Part shown: positions 52,028 to 61,212 of the stretch, in pieces
Numbering within the stretch: the stretch's first letter is position 1
Layout of the letters: the number at the start of each line of letters is the position of its first letter
NCBI RefSeq assembly: GCF_004118675.1
Contig: NZ_SDHZ01000004.1
Location: 1-64,000 of the forward strand
Reading direction: 5' to 3'
Length of the DNA: 64,000 bases
Source: Filimonas effusa
GTDB taxonomy: Bacteria; Bacteroidota; Bacteroidia; Chitinophagales; Chitinophagaceae
Made by a program: the position numbers and the translations under genes
The notes under the pieces: model-generated
Database searches by the model: none
What the model was told of the DNA's origin: nothing
What the model saw: only the letters and a program-made list of their open reading frames with translations

Positions 52028-54172
52028 ATGAATAATATCTATAAAATTATTGCAGGTTGCGCCGTCATGATAGTCGTCTCCTGTACCAAATACCGCGCGC
52101 TGGAATATTCCGTTGATATGCCGGAAACCGTAGCGCTCCAGGAGGACATTGATTCCTATCCTGCATTGAAAACTTATATCAACAGAACCAAACATCCCAA
52201 TTTCAAATTAGGAACAGCGCTGGGGTTGTCGGATTACGTCAATAAAGGCGTTATGTTCCGGCTTGCCAACAGGAATTTTGATGAGTTTGCCCTTGGGTGG
52301 GAGATGAAACATATGGCAGTTGTGCAGGCTGACGGCAGCTTGTCGCTGGACAATGTCAGTAAATTACTTTCTGTAGCTTCTGCTGCCGGCGTGAGCGTAT
52401 ATGGTCATACCCTGTGCTGGCATGCCAACCAGAATGCGAAATATTTGAACAGTCTTATCGAGCCTGTGATTATACCGGGGCAAACAACGCCTACATGGGA
52501 CCTGGTGGCCGGCGCTGATTTTGAAACGGATGATGCATCGGCCTATGAGGCGAATGCGAACGCCAAATTATCGTTTACAGCATCCGGACAGGGTGCCGGC
52601 GGTAAAGGAAGAGCGTTGAAGATAACCAACGATGCCGTACGTACCAATGAATGGGATGCACAGTTCTTTATCAAATTTTCTCCTGCGGTAAAAGTTGGAG
52701 AGCAATATACCCTTAGCATGGATGTTAGATCCGATGCGGCAGCATCGTTCAGCACCCAGGCCCATACAGTTCCTTATACCTATAAGTACTGGGATTTCTT
52801 TGGCAGCATTTCATCAGGTACAAGCTGGACTACTTACACCAAACAGATAACGGTTACTGCCGATATGGCCGGGAGTGGCGCCATTGCATTCAATCTCGGG
52901 AAAACTGCTACCAATTATTACTTCGATAATGTGACGCTTAAAAAGTATAATGAAAAAGGCGGCGGCGATGCCGGGTACGCTTTTACATTCACCAACCCTA
53001 CGGCCAGCAATTTCTGGGACGCACAGGTAGCATACGATCTTCCTGCGCTTGACAATAACAAAGAATACACGCTCCGGTTTGCTGCGAAGGCTAATAAAGC
53101 AGGAACTATCAGGGCCGAATTGCAGTCTTCTGCCGACTATTCATCGAATAGTTTTGGGACGGTGAGTTTAACGCAGGCATGGCAGGAGTTTGAGCTCAAG
53201 ACCACCACTACCAAAAACGACCGGAATCGTTTTGTAATCAGTTTCGGTGATTTTGCCGGAAAAGTATCTATCGACAATGTAACGCTTACGCCGGCAGGCA
53301 GTGTTGTGAGTGTAATACCTAACGGAGGTTTTGAAAATGGCGCCAATGGCTGGGCAGGATGGGGTAATAACTCTTCGCGCGGGCTTTCGGCTTTGGGAGA
53401 AGGCTATGGAGGCGCTAAAGACCAGATCATTGAAAAAACTGCTGCGGAAAAAGATGCTATCATCACTGCAGCCCTTGAACATTGGATTGCTGGCATGCTT
53501 GGCGTCAGCAAAAATTATGTAAAAGCATGGGATGTGGTGAACGAACCTATGGACGATGGAAAGCCTTATGAATTGAAAACCGGCATAGGTAGAACCAAAA
53601 TTGCCGAGGATGAATTCTTCTGGCAGGATTATATGGGCAAAGACTATGCGGTGAAAGCGCTTCAGCTGGCGCGTAAATATGGTAATACCACTGATCTGCA
53701 TTTTATCAATGACTATAACCTCGAATACAATCTTGATAAATGTAAAGGCATCATAGCGTATGTGAATTACCTGGAAGGCAAAGGCGCAAAAGTAAATGGC
53801 ATCGGTACGCAGATGCATATTGATATCAACACCAGCAAAACAAATATCACCGAAATGTTTAAGCTGCTGGCTGCTACCGGAAAGCTGGTTAAAATATCGG
53901 AGCTTGACATTGGTCTGGGAGGTGTGAAAACTGCCGATGCAACACAGGCGCAATACCAGGCACAGGCCGAAATGTACAAGTATGTTATTGATGAATATTT
54001 CAAAAACGTACCGGCAGCACAGCGTTATGGCATTACACTGTGGAGCCCGCTGGATAGCCCGGCTTCTTCCAGTTGGAGGGCTGGTGAACCCATCGGCATC
54101 TGGACGGAAGGATATGTAAGAAAGCTGGCTTATTCTTATGTAGCCCGCGCGCTGGAGGAAAACGCTAAATAA
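52028..54172 (+). CDS. xyn10C: GH10 endo-beta-1,4-xylanase with inserted CBM repeats
   Basis: The 714-residue lipoprotein (signal ending VVSCTK, Cys19) is a GH10 xylanase whose catalytic domain is split. The first part (about residues 55-145) contains FRLANRNFDEFALGWEMKHM and the substrate-site VYGHTLCWHAN. Two carbohydrate-binding repeats of about 140 residues (CBM4/9-like, each with NEWDAQF or NFWDAQV, then a YYFDNVTLK-type strand) are inserted at about 155-425. The catalytic part resumes near residue 465 with the acid/base Glu506 in VVNEPMDD and the nucleophile Glu625 in ISELDIG. This split layout is known from Bacteroidota xylanases of the Xyn10C group. It cuts xylan at the surface for the SusC/D pairs. 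It is the last operon gene, closed by a terminator. Confidence 0.94.
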   Translation: MNNIYKIIAGCAVMIVVSCTKYRALEYSVDMPETVALQEDIDSYPALKTYINRTKHPNFKLGTALGLSDYVNKGVMFRLANRNFDEFALGWEMKHMAVVQADGSLSLDNVSKLLSVASAAGVSVYGHTLCWHANQNAKYLNSLIEPVIIPGQTTPTWDLVAGADFETDDASAYEANANAKLSFTASGQGAGGKGRALKITNDAVRTNEWDAQFFIKFSPAVKVGEQYTLSMDVRSDAAASFSTQAHTVPYTYKYWDFFGSISSGTSWTTYTKQITVTADMAGSGAIAFNLGKTATNYYFDNVTLKKYNEKGGGDAGYAFTFTNPTASNFWDAQVAYDLPALDNNKEYTLRFAAKANKAGTIRAELQSSADYSSNSFGTVSLTQAWQEFELKTTTTKNDRNRFVISFGDFAGKVSIDNVTLTPAGSVVSVIPNGGFENGANGWAGWGNNSSRGLSALGEGYGGAKDQIIEKTAAEKDAIITAALEHWIAGMLGVSKNYVKAWDVVNEPMDDGKPYELKTGIGRTKIAEDEFFWQDYMGKDYAVKALQLARKYGNTTDLHFINDYNLEYNLDKCKGIIAYVNYLEGKGAKVNGIGTQMHIDINTSKTNITEMFKLLAATGKLVKISELDIGLGGVKTADATQAQYQAQAEMYKYVIDEYFKNVPAAQRYGITLWSPLDSPASSSWRAGEPIGIWTEGYVRKLAYSYVARALEENAK

Positions 54173-54244
54173 GCCTGTAGGCAATGGCTTATATGTTTAG
54201 TGCTGCTGATCCACCGGAAGGAAAATGGCAGTTGATTTCAAGGG

Positions 54245-54276
54245 CGCGTCATTTTCATGACGCGTCAGTTTTTTTT
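54245..54276 (+). terminator. Intrinsic terminator of the xylan operon
   Basis: An 8-bp stem (CGCGTCAT / ATGACGCG) with loop TTTC is followed after four bases by eight T. It is a strong rho-independent terminator, 72 bases after the xylanase stop. Confidence 0.85.
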
Positions 54277-54355
54277 GATGACCGGCTTATGTGTTTTGTG
54301 ACAATTGTATTGCAGCGCTAAAGCCCGGGATGAGCGTGAAAGGCAAGCCATGCTG

Positions 54356-55327
54356 TTACAACTGCCAGATGTTGTTTGGTGAAGCGGAGAGCCTGATGGT
54401 ATCTCCTTTCCGGGCGGTTCCGGTATCGCAGTGAACCAGTAATTGAAGATCGCCTGTAGTAATATCCAGTTCTTCGTAATTGCCGAAGAAGCGTACCTGC
54501 TGTACGATTGCAGGCCATCCGTCGCCGGTTATTTTGAGGTGTACGGGACGAATCATATAATGTGTTTTTGTTTCCTGCGCAGGTGGCAACCCGGGTAAGG
54601 CGGTGTGGACAGGCAACAGGTTGTATTTACCGAATAAGCCTGCTACATAGGTATCGGCGGGCTGATGGAATAGTTGCTGCGGAGTACCCTGTTGTACAAT
54701 AGCGCCTGCCCTTAATACAATAAGTTCATCGGCCCAGGATAAGGTATCCTGCGGATCGTGCGATACCAGTATTCCGGTGATGCCGAGCTGCTCGCCCACA
54801 TCGTGCAACACTGTTTTAAGCAGGTTTTTATGAATCATATCGAGGTTCGAAAAAGGCTCATCCAATAATAACAGGCGTGGCGCGTTAACCAGCAGGCGCG
54901 CCAGCGCTATCCGTTGTTTTTCTCCGCCGGATAACTGGTCTGTCCGGCGCTCCAGTAAATGATCGATACGGCATATTTCATACACCGTAGCTGCCTCTGC
55001 CTCACTAAGCTCATTGGCATAACTTAATACCTGTTCTACCGTAAGAAAGTTTGCCAGTTCGAAATGCTGCGAAAGATAAGCGATACCGGGATGGCCGGGA
55101 ATCAGCTTTTCATCGGGGATCTTTTTAAGACGGGTACCTTCGAACCTGATCTCTCCCGTGTCAGATGATATCCAGCCGGCAATCATTTTCAGTAGCGTGC
55201 TTTTCCCCGAGCCCGTTTCGCCTGCAATAGCCAGTTTCCTGAATCGGGGTAAATCGAAACTCAGCGGCTCTAATTCAAATGTCTTCCCTGCTTTTTTACT
55301 AACACCGGATACCTCTAGAAAATTCAT
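54356..55327 (-). CDS. ABC transporter ATP-binding protein
   Basis: From the ATG at 55327 the protein has 323 residues. Motifs are Walker A GETGSGKST (about 36-44), the Q-loop YLSQHF, signature LSGGEKQRIALARLL near residue 133, Walker B LLLDEPFSN and the switch His in LVSHDP. A C-terminal extension after about residue 225 has GLFGKYNLLPV and MIRPVHLKI, a TOBE-like regulatory domain as in PotA/ModC/CysA-type importers. No permease or binding protein is next to it, so the substrate is unknown. A longer reading from 55360 adds 11 unlikely residues. It is divergent from the SpoIIAA-like gene. Confidence 0.88.
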   Translation of the reverse strand: MNFLEVSGVSKKAGKTFELEPLSFDLPRFRKLAIAGETGSGKSTLLKMIAGWISSDTGEIRFEGTRLKKIPDEKLIPGHPGIAYLSQHFELANFLTVEQVLSYANELSEAEAATVYEICRIDHLLERRTDQLSGGEKQRIALARLLVNAPRLLLLDEPFSNLDMIHKNLLKTVLHDVGEQLGITGILVSHDPQDTLSWADELIVLRAGAIVQQGTPQQLFHQPADTYVAGLFGKYNLLPVHTALPGLPPAQETKTHYMIRPVHLKITGDGWPAIVQQVRFFGNYEELDITTGDLQLLVHCDTGTARKGDTIRLSASPNNIWQL

Positions 55328-55402
55328 ACCCAAAAATAAACAGAGAACCCCACATTTCATTCTGGTGAGAATTTTGCAGCTGAATATCTAAAAAACAGAC
55401 CT

Positions 55403-55771
55403 ATGATTGAAATATTAACCGACGTGCCCGCGAATGTCGCCGGGTTTAGAGCCGTAGGAGAAGTGACTAAAGAAGATTTTAAAACCGTAGTAATGCCGGT
55501 AGTTGACCAGGTCGTGATCAAATATGGAGAACTTAATTATCTGATGATCATAGATTCTCCCTTGAAAGACTGGACGGCAGGCGCCTGGATGCAGGATCTC
55601 TCGCTGGGTCTCCAGGAACTTACCAAATGGAACCGCGTAGCTATAGTCTCCGATTCTGAAGCATTGGGCACGTTTACCGACATATTCAGCGTATTGGTAC
55701 CCGGCGAATTCCGTGGCTTTTTGATCGAAGAACTGCCCCAGGCTGTTCGCTGGACCGCTACAGGTGAATAA
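55403..55771 (+). CDS. SpoIIAA/STAS-like protein
   Basis: The 122-residue soluble protein has the layout of the SpoIIAA-like (STAS-related) family: MIEILTDVPANVAGFRAVGEVTKEDFKTVVMPVVDQV, a strand YLMIIDSPLKDW, a helix with WMQDLSLGLQELTKWNRVAIVSD, and GEFRGFLIEELPQAVRWT at the end. Such small domains bind nucleotides, lipids or partner proteins; the role here is unknown. It is followed 38 bases later by the DUF2339 membrane protein, perhaps in one transcript. Confidence 0.85.
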   Translation: MIEILTDVPANVAGFRAVGEVTKEDFKTVVMPVVDQVVIKYGELNYLMIIDSPLKDWTAGAWMQDLSLGLQELTKWNRVAIVSDSEALGTFTDIFSVLVPGEFRGFLIEELPQAVRWTATGE

Positions 55772-55809
55772 CATTTGTTACCTTGCTGCTTACCATCAAT
55801 TGGCGGCTT

Positions 55810-57573
55810 ATGCAAGACTTCGATGCACAGCTTACCATTTTAAAGCAACAGCTTAAAAAGTTGCAACTGGAACAGCTTCAGCTACAGGTGTCGATTACGG
55901 AACTGGAAAGACAGTGGAACGCATCGGGGCAGTCGGCTACACCCATAATGCCTGCTGCCTCTGAAACTCCTGCTGTTCCCCAAACTGTCCTGCCTCGTGC
56001 CAGGAATAGGACGGGTAAGTTTTCTTCAGGCCAGTCCCTGGAAGATTTCATTGGAACCAATATTATCAGCAAAGTAGGTATCCTTATTACCATCATAGGC
56101 ATCTTCATCGGTGCCAAATATGCGATAGACAAAGACCTCGTAAGCCCCGCTGTACGTATGGCGGGAGGTTATGTTGCTGCATTGCTGCTGGTAGCAACAG
56201 GGCTCTGGCTGAAACAAAAATATACGCAGTTCAGTGCCGTGTTGGTCGGTGGTGGCGTCGCCGTTGTATATTTTATTACTTATTCGGCATTTGGTTTTTA
56301 CCATCTCTTTTCACAGCCCCTTGCGTTTGTATTGATGCTGGTTACTACTATAGCAGCGGTAGCATTGGCATGTTGGTACGATCAGCAGGTAATTGCGTTG
56401 TTGGGACAGGTGGCTGCCTATGCAATACCGCTTCTGCTTAGCGATGGTAGTGGTAATATTCTCGTACTCTTTACGTATACGGCAGTGATAAATGCGGGTA
56501 TCCTGGTGCTCTCTTTCCGCAGGGAATGGAAACTGCTTTACAGGATTGCTTTCATCATTACATGGGCGCTCTATCTATTCTGGGTGGTTACCCGCGATGT
56601 GAAAGGGACTCCCCTGGCAGCAGGACTTGGCTTTCTGACGATTCAGTTCATTACTTTTTATGTGACCTTCCTGGCCTATAAAATATTCAGAAAGGCATTG
56701 TACGAACGATCAGAAATGATAGTGCTGCTCGCAAATGCATTGCTCTATTTTATATTGGGCTACGCAGTAACTGGTCATTTCTTTGAGGAGGCCGGCAGCT
56801 TGGCTGCTTTTACAATGCTAAATGCCGTCTTTCATTTCATAGTAGGGTATTTTATTTACAAAGCAGACCTGGCCGATAAAAGCGTAAAAGAATTTATTGT
56901 AGGCCTGGGGCTGTTATTCCTTTCGATAGCTATTCCTGTAAAACTCGATGGTGGCTGGGTAACGCTGCTGTGGTCGTTGGAAGCTGTTATGTTGGCTGTG
57001 GTCGCCATTCGTACAAATCGCCGTTTATATTTCGATATGGCGATACCCGTAATGCTGGTGGCGGTAATTAGCCTGTTCCATGATCTCTTTTGGGCAAATG
57101 CGCTGCTCTGGGAAAGATATATGGCAATGACAGGTATTGCGCTGGCTTGTGTGGCGCTTGAAAGAAGTACCAGGAAATTGGTGGTCCGCAGCGATGTGAA
57201 ATCTTTGCTGGTACTCGCTTTTCAACTACTCCTGCTCGTTTGTATATGTAACGAATACCTCTACTGGCTAACACGCTCAGGCGCACGGAACCAATATAAA
57301 CTCGGCCTGAGTGTTATCTGGGGTTTATATGCATTAGCAATTCTTTTTCTGGGACTTACTTATGATAAAAAAAACTGGAGGATTTGGGCAATCTTTATTT
57401 TCACCTGTACGATATTGAAACTCTTTATATACGATCTCTCGGCTTTATCTACGATCGCCAAAACGATCGTAATGACTTTCACAGGCATTATCCTCCTGGT
57501 AGCCTCATTTCTTTATAATAAATACAAAAATGTGCTGATGCCGAAAGAGCCTGAAAATGAACAGGGGCTTTAG
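55810..57573 (+). CDS. DUF2339 polytopic membrane protein
   Basis: From the ATG at 55810 the protein has 587 residues. Residues 1-45 are a coiled coil (DAQLTILKQQLKKLQLEQLQL), then a Pro/Ala-rich linker, then about 14 hydrophobic segments from residue 80 on, starting after FIGTNIISKVGILITIIGIFIGAKYAIDKDL. This is the DUF2339 family layout; the function of the family is unknown. The C-terminus is short and charged (NKYKNVLMPKEPENEQGL). A TTG-start 27 bases earlier is possible but overlaps nothing useful and I prefer the ATG. Confidence 0.87.
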   Translation: MQDFDAQLTILKQQLKKLQLEQLQLQVSITELERQWNASGQSATPIMPAASETPAVPQTVLPRARNRTGKFSSGQSLEDFIGTNIISKVGILITIIGIFIGAKYAIDKDLVSPAVRMAGGYVAALLLVATGLWLKQKYTQFSAVLVGGGVAVVYFITYSAFGFYHLFSQPLAFVLMLVTTIAAVALACWYDQQVIALLGQVAAYAIPLLLSDGSGNILVLFTYTAVINAGILVLSFRREWKLLYRIAFIITWALYLFWVVTRDVKGTPLAAGLGFLTIQFITFYVTFLAYKIFRKALYERSEMIVLLANALLYFILGYAVTGHFFEEAGSLAAFTMLNAVFHFIVGYFIYKADLADKSVKEFIVGLGLLFLSIAIPVKLDGGWVTLLWSLEAVMLAVVAIRTNRRLYFDMAIPVMLVAVISLFHDLFWANALLWERYMAMTGIALACVALERSTRKLVVRSDVKSLLVLAFQLLLLVCICNEYLYWLTRSGARNQYKLGLSVIWGLYALAILFLGLTYDKKNWRIWAIFIFTCTILKLFIYDLSALSTIAKTIVMTFTGIILLVASFLYNKYKNVLMPKEPENEQGL

Positions 57574-57656
57574 TTTGGGCTGAACAAAATGAACAGTGTT
57601 TTGTCTGGGGCGTTAATTATTTTGCACTATTGCTAAATCTTTTCCGTTCCCGTTGT

Positions 57657-58076
57657 ATGAAGCAAAAATTAGGAAGTATTTTGTTGATAGATGATGATGC
57701 GGCTACTAATTTTATCAACGCACACTTATTGAAAAAAATCGATTGCGCCGAAGACATTACCGTCAAAGAAAATGGCCAGGAGGCTATTGACTATCTGAAA
57801 CAAGCTTGTTTGGAAGGCAAGTCCACTGACCTTATCTTTCTCGATATTAATATGCCGCGTATGAATGGTTGGGAATTCCTGGAGGCCTATACCAACATAG
57901 AGCACCCGGAAGGCGAACAGACAGTGATTGTAATGTTGACCACCTCCCCTTTACTGGAAGATCAGTTGAAGGCCAATGCCATAAAAGTAGTGGCGGAGTT
58001 TCGTAACAAACCGTTGAACAAAGAAATGCTGCAAGGCGTATTGCAACGACATTTCCCTTCGCTGGCATGTGTGTAA
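57657..58076 (+). CDS. Response regulator (receiver only)
   Basis: From the ATG at 57657 the protein has 139 residues and consists of a single receiver domain: acidic pair near residues 12-14 (LLIDDDAATN), phospho-Asp63 in LIFLDINMPRMNG, Thr in MLTTSP and Lys in FRNKPLN. There is no output domain, so it acts by protein contacts, as in CheY-like rcp regulators. It is convergent with the histidine kinase at 58086 (nine bases between stops), a common pairing for phytochrome-type kinases with single-domain regulators. A TTG-start from 57630 is less likely. Confidence 0.92.
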   Translation: MKQKLGSILLIDDDAATNFINAHLLKKIDCAEDITVKENGQEAIDYLKQACLEGKSTDLIFLDINMPRMNGWEFLEAYTNIEHPEGEQTVIVMLTTSPLLEDQLKANAIKVVAEFRNKPLNKEMLQGVLQRHFPSLACV

Positions 58077-58085
58077 AACAATAAC

Positions 58086-59636
58086 TTAAAGCGCCGTTTC
58101 TATGGTGAAATAAAAACAGCTGCCTTCGCCTGTATTCGATTCTACCCATATGCGGCCGTTGTGTAAGGCTGCTATTTTGCTGCAATGGGCAAGGCCAATA
58201 CCTGTACCTTCATATTTATTCCGGGAATGTAATCGCTGGAAAATGATAAAGATCTTTTCATGGTAGTCTTTCGGAATACCAATACCATTATCGCATACAT
58301 AAAACTGCCAGCCCGTAGCTATCCGCTCCCATCCGATAGAGATAACAGGTGTATTGCCCGGTGGCTGAAATTTAATGCCGTTGGTAATAAGATTTTGAAA
58401 AAGCAGCTTTAATTCTACGGCATAGGCAGGTAACTGTGGCAATACTTCTACCTTTAATTCCACTTTATTTTCAGTCAGGAGAACATGGAGATCGTTGAGT
58501 GCCGACTGTAGCAATGTATTACAGTTCACTATCTCCAGTTGTTTGTTCTGGCCGATACGATTGTAATCGAGCAGGGCCGCTGTCAACTGCTGCATGCGGT
58601 TGTTGGCTTCCGACATGAAGTCCAGGTATTGTATGCCCTGTGCATCGAGCATGGGACCATACTCACTACGGAAAAGTTCAACAAGGCTGGCATTCGTACG
58701 CAGGGGCTCCTGCAAGTCATGACTGGCAACATAGGCCAGTTGCTCCAGCTCCTTGTTCTTCAGCTCTATTTCAATGATATGTTCCTGTAGTCTCGCTGCC
58801 ATGGCATTATAGGCCGTTGCTACCATGCCTATTTCATCACGGGCATGTATCTTGGCACGGTGACCCCAGTCCCCTTTTGCAAAAGACTTCGCTGCATCGA
58901 GTATGCTGTGTAAGCCTATTTGTATGCGCCGGTTTACATACATCGCCAGTAGTATCCCCGATATCTCAACCGTAAGGGCTACGCCAAACAGGAGCTTCAG
59001 TACAAAATGTTCGAGCCAGCGCGAACCTTCTCCTAATGCGTAAGAAAAAGCATCTTCACGTACAGTGATGCTGCGATTGATGGGCTCTATCCGCCCCAGT
59101 AAATTCTGTATGGTGTCAGGCGAGGCATTGCCGATAGTTAGTTCCTCATGTAATCGCTCTCCGATATTGATGAGCTCCCAGAGCGAAGCTTCAGCCTCTG
59201 TCCAGGCTACTATGGCTTGATTGATATAATAATTGCTGTGAAAACGCCTGATGAGCTTTACCATGCCATCTATATCATCGGGATGAACACCACCTTCTAT
59301 AAAACCCTGGCGTACCACTTCTATATTCATATCCGGTTTCGCCATCTCCTGACGCGCACGGCCATCACCCAATGGCACCTTCAGGTATTCCTTGAATTGA
59401 AGATAATCCTGCTCCTGGCGGCTTAAACCATATAAATGCAGTTGGTAAACAGCATTCTTCTGCGCCTTCGACCACAGCCCTTCTCCGCCTACAAAGCCAC
59501 GGATAGCCGATAAAGTATTCAGTGAAAAAAACAGCGCAAATAGTTCTATTCCTATCAACAGCGCCATAATGCCTACCGTGAAGTAGAGCTTCTTGGCAAT
59601 CGAAATATCTTTGAAACGTCGTATAATTGAAAGCAT
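58086..59636 (-). CDS. Sensor histidine kinase with HAMP domain
   Basis: The 516-residue membrane kinase has a transmembrane helix at about residues 17-39, a helical periplasmic sensor part (about 40-207), a second transmembrane helix (about 209-234) and a HAMP domain (about 235-290). A HisKA domain with ASHDLQEPLR (phospho-His306) and an ATPase domain with NLITNGIKFQPPG, DNGIGIP and GTGIGLAHC follow. The HDLQEPLR motif is typical of the phytochrome-like kinase group, which often pairs with single-domain receivers like the one at 57657. The signal is unknown. It is convergent with its presumed partner. Confidence 0.92.
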   Translation of the reverse strand: MLSIIRRFKDISIAKKLYFTVGIMALLIGIELFALFFSLNTLSAIRGFVGGEGLWSKAQKNAVYQLHLYGLSRQEQDYLQFKEYLKVPLGDGRARQEMAKPDMNIEVVRQGFIEGGVHPDDIDGMVKLIRRFHSNYYINQAIVAWTEAEASLWELINIGERLHEELTIGNASPDTIQNLLGRIEPINRSITVREDAFSYALGEGSRWLEHFVLKLLFGVALTVEISGILLAMYVNRRIQIGLHSILDAAKSFAKGDWGHRAKIHARDEIGMVATAYNAMAARLQEHIIEIELKNKELEQLAYVASHDLQEPLRTNASLVELFRSEYGPMLDAQGIQYLDFMSEANNRMQQLTAALLDYNRIGQNKQLEIVNCNTLLQSALNDLHVLLTENKVELKVEVLPQLPAYAVELKLLFQNLITNGIKFQPPGNTPVISIGWERIATGWQFYVCDNGIGIPKDYHEKIFIIFQRLHSRNKYEGTGIGLAHCSKIAALHNGRIWVESNTGEGSCFYFTIETAL

Positions 59637-59809
59637 GCAGTATTATTATGCAGTTCAGTGATGCGTTTAAACACTATCAAAAAATTGCATAGAATACTGG
59701 ATAATTAATAGTTCGGAATTTGCGAAGGATGGATTGGATCGGATTTGAAGAACTAATAGGATTCAAATATAGAGGATATATTTAATTTCACGTTTAATTT
59801 CATATATAT

Positions 59810-60478
59810 ATGCCGGATCAATCAAAAGCAAGATGGATGCGCCTGTTTTCCGCAGATTTGCTCGTCGCTGCCGTACTCTGCCTGTTTTCATTTTTAGTGT
59901 TCGCCTTCCTGGCCAATGAGGTGTTTGCCGGAAAAGCACCGGCTTTTGATGAAGCAGCCTTTCGCTTTTTTGATGCCTTTGAAACACCCGGCAATACCCG
60001 CCTTACCTTGATTATCACATTTTTTGGAAGCGGTTATTTCCTGTTTCCTTTCTATATAGTATTGATTATCTATCTGTTAACAAAAGGTAGAAAGAAATAT
60101 GCAGCTATGATCGCTGCTATTGCGGCAGTGAGTTGGCTGCTGGGAGCCAGCCTTAAAAATATCTTCCAGCGCAGCAGGCCAGCACTACCGCACCTCGACC
60201 AGGTATCAGGTTATAGTTTCCCCAGCGGCCATTCGCTTGCAGCCTTCACCTTTTGTGGTATCATCATCACCGTCATATGGCGGCTGACCTTAGGGAAAGG
60301 CATGAAAATACTATTATCTGTATTGTTTTTCCTGTTCGCTTGCGCCATTGCCCTCAGCAGGATTTATCTGCACGTACACTATGCCAGCGATGTACTCGCG
60401 GGGTTCTCCGTTACCCTCATATGGCTTTCTGTATGTTTTATCTATTTCAGTTGGGACGGTAAGAAATGGTTGGTCTAG
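59810..60478 (+). CDS. PAP2 family phosphatase
   Basis: The 222-residue inner-membrane protein has five to six hydrophobic helices and the three-part PAP2 signature: KNIFQRSRP near residue 117, YSFPSGHSLAAF near residue 137 (catalytic His in PSGH) and SRIYLHVHYASDVLAG near residue 184 (HYASD His). Family members dephosphorylate undecaprenyl pyrophosphate or phosphatidic acid-type lipids; which one cannot be told. The first residues are basic and polar (MPDQSKARWMR), probably cytosolic. Gap of 71 bases to the sigma factor gene. Confidence 0.92.
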   Translation: MPDQSKARWMRLFSADLLVAAVLCLFSFLVFAFLANEVFAGKAPAFDEAAFRFFDAFETPGNTRLTLIITFFGSGYFLFPFYIVLIIYLLTKGRKKYAAMIAAIAAVSWLLGASLKNIFQRSRPALPHLDQVSGYSFPSGHSLAAFTFCGIIITVIWRLTLGKGMKILLSVLFFLFACAIALSRIYLHVHYASDVLAGFSVTLIWLSVCFIYFSWDGKKWLV

Positions 60479-60549
60479 TATTAACCGGATGTTAAGCTAC
60501 ACAGTCCGCTAAAAAAATTAACTTGCAGGGTTCTGGCTAAACAGATTTA

Positions 60550-61155
60550 GTGGCCTTTATATTGAACGGGGATAATTTACATAACGAAGAGCTTATTTGG
60601 CGCCGCCTGGCAACGGGCGATGAAGCGGCTTTCCGTGCTTTATTCCATAGTTATAACCCTGGGCTCTACGCAGCCATCCTCAAAGTGGTTAAAACGGAAG
60701 AAATAGCAAGGGAAATGGTGCAGGATGTCTTCCTGCGCGTCTGGCAGCATCGCGAGGCGGTAGGGCTTATGGAAAAACCCGAAGGCTGGCTATTCCGCGT
60801 AGCATCCAATCTCTCCCTCAGTTACCTGCGCAGGCAGGCCGTAGAATACAAATGGCTGAATAGCGTCGCAGGGCAGGAGGGAAATACCGACGATACGCTG
60901 AACAAAGTCTCATTCCGCGAAGCGCAGCAACTCCTGCTCCAGGCCATTCATGCACTGCCCCCGAAACGACAGCTCATTTTCAGGCTTAGCCGGGAAGAAC
61001 AGCTCTCTCATGCTGAAATAGCAGAAAAACTGAATATGTCTCAGAACACCGTTAAAAACCAGATTGTACTGGCCAGGCAGTCGATAGAAGACTTTTTAAA
61101 ACAGCGCCTGGGTGTTTATATCCCCCTTTTTGTCCTGCTCGAATTATTTTTTTGA
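60550..61155 (+). CDS. ECF sigma factor (FecI-like)
   Basis: The 201-residue protein is an extracytoplasmic-function sigma factor. Region 2 is at about residues 24-90 (FRALFHSYNPGLYAAILKVV, REMVQDVFLRVWQHRE) and region 4 at about 130-185 (LPPKRQLIFRLSREEQLSHAEIAEKLNMSQNTVKNQI). The only plausible start is GTG at 60550; a stop codon lies just upstream. It is followed by a FecR anti-sigma factor and an STN-domain SusC receptor, the classic cell-surface signalling trio of Bacteroidota, which responds to a substrate carried by the receptor. The C-terminus is hydrophobic (VYIPLFVLLELFF), unusual but seen in this subfamily. Confidence 0.93.
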   Translation: MAFILNGDNLHNEELIWRRLATGDEAAFRALFHSYNPGLYAAILKVVKTEEIAREMVQDVFLRVWQHREAVGLMEKPEGWLFRVASNLSLSYLRRQAVEYKWLNSVAGQEGNTDDTLNKVSFREAQQLLLQAIHALPPKRQLIFRLSREEQLSHAEIAEKLNMSQNTVKNQIVLARQSIEDFLKQRLGVYIPLFVLLELFF

Positions 61156-61212
61156 TAAGAACGGTCCCTCTCGTTTTGTTGCGCGTTTTTATTGGTATGA
61201 GGAGTATTACCA

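Noticed and set aside
53168-54184. 338-codon ORF antisense to the xylanase
   Set aside because: Shadow of a high-quality GH10 gene; composition (many Ile, Arg, His, Cys) is typical of an antisense frame.
55331-55338. TATTTTTG box before the ABC ATPase gene (minus strand)
   Set aside because: Same problem: only three bases from the ATG and no -33 TTG at the right distance.
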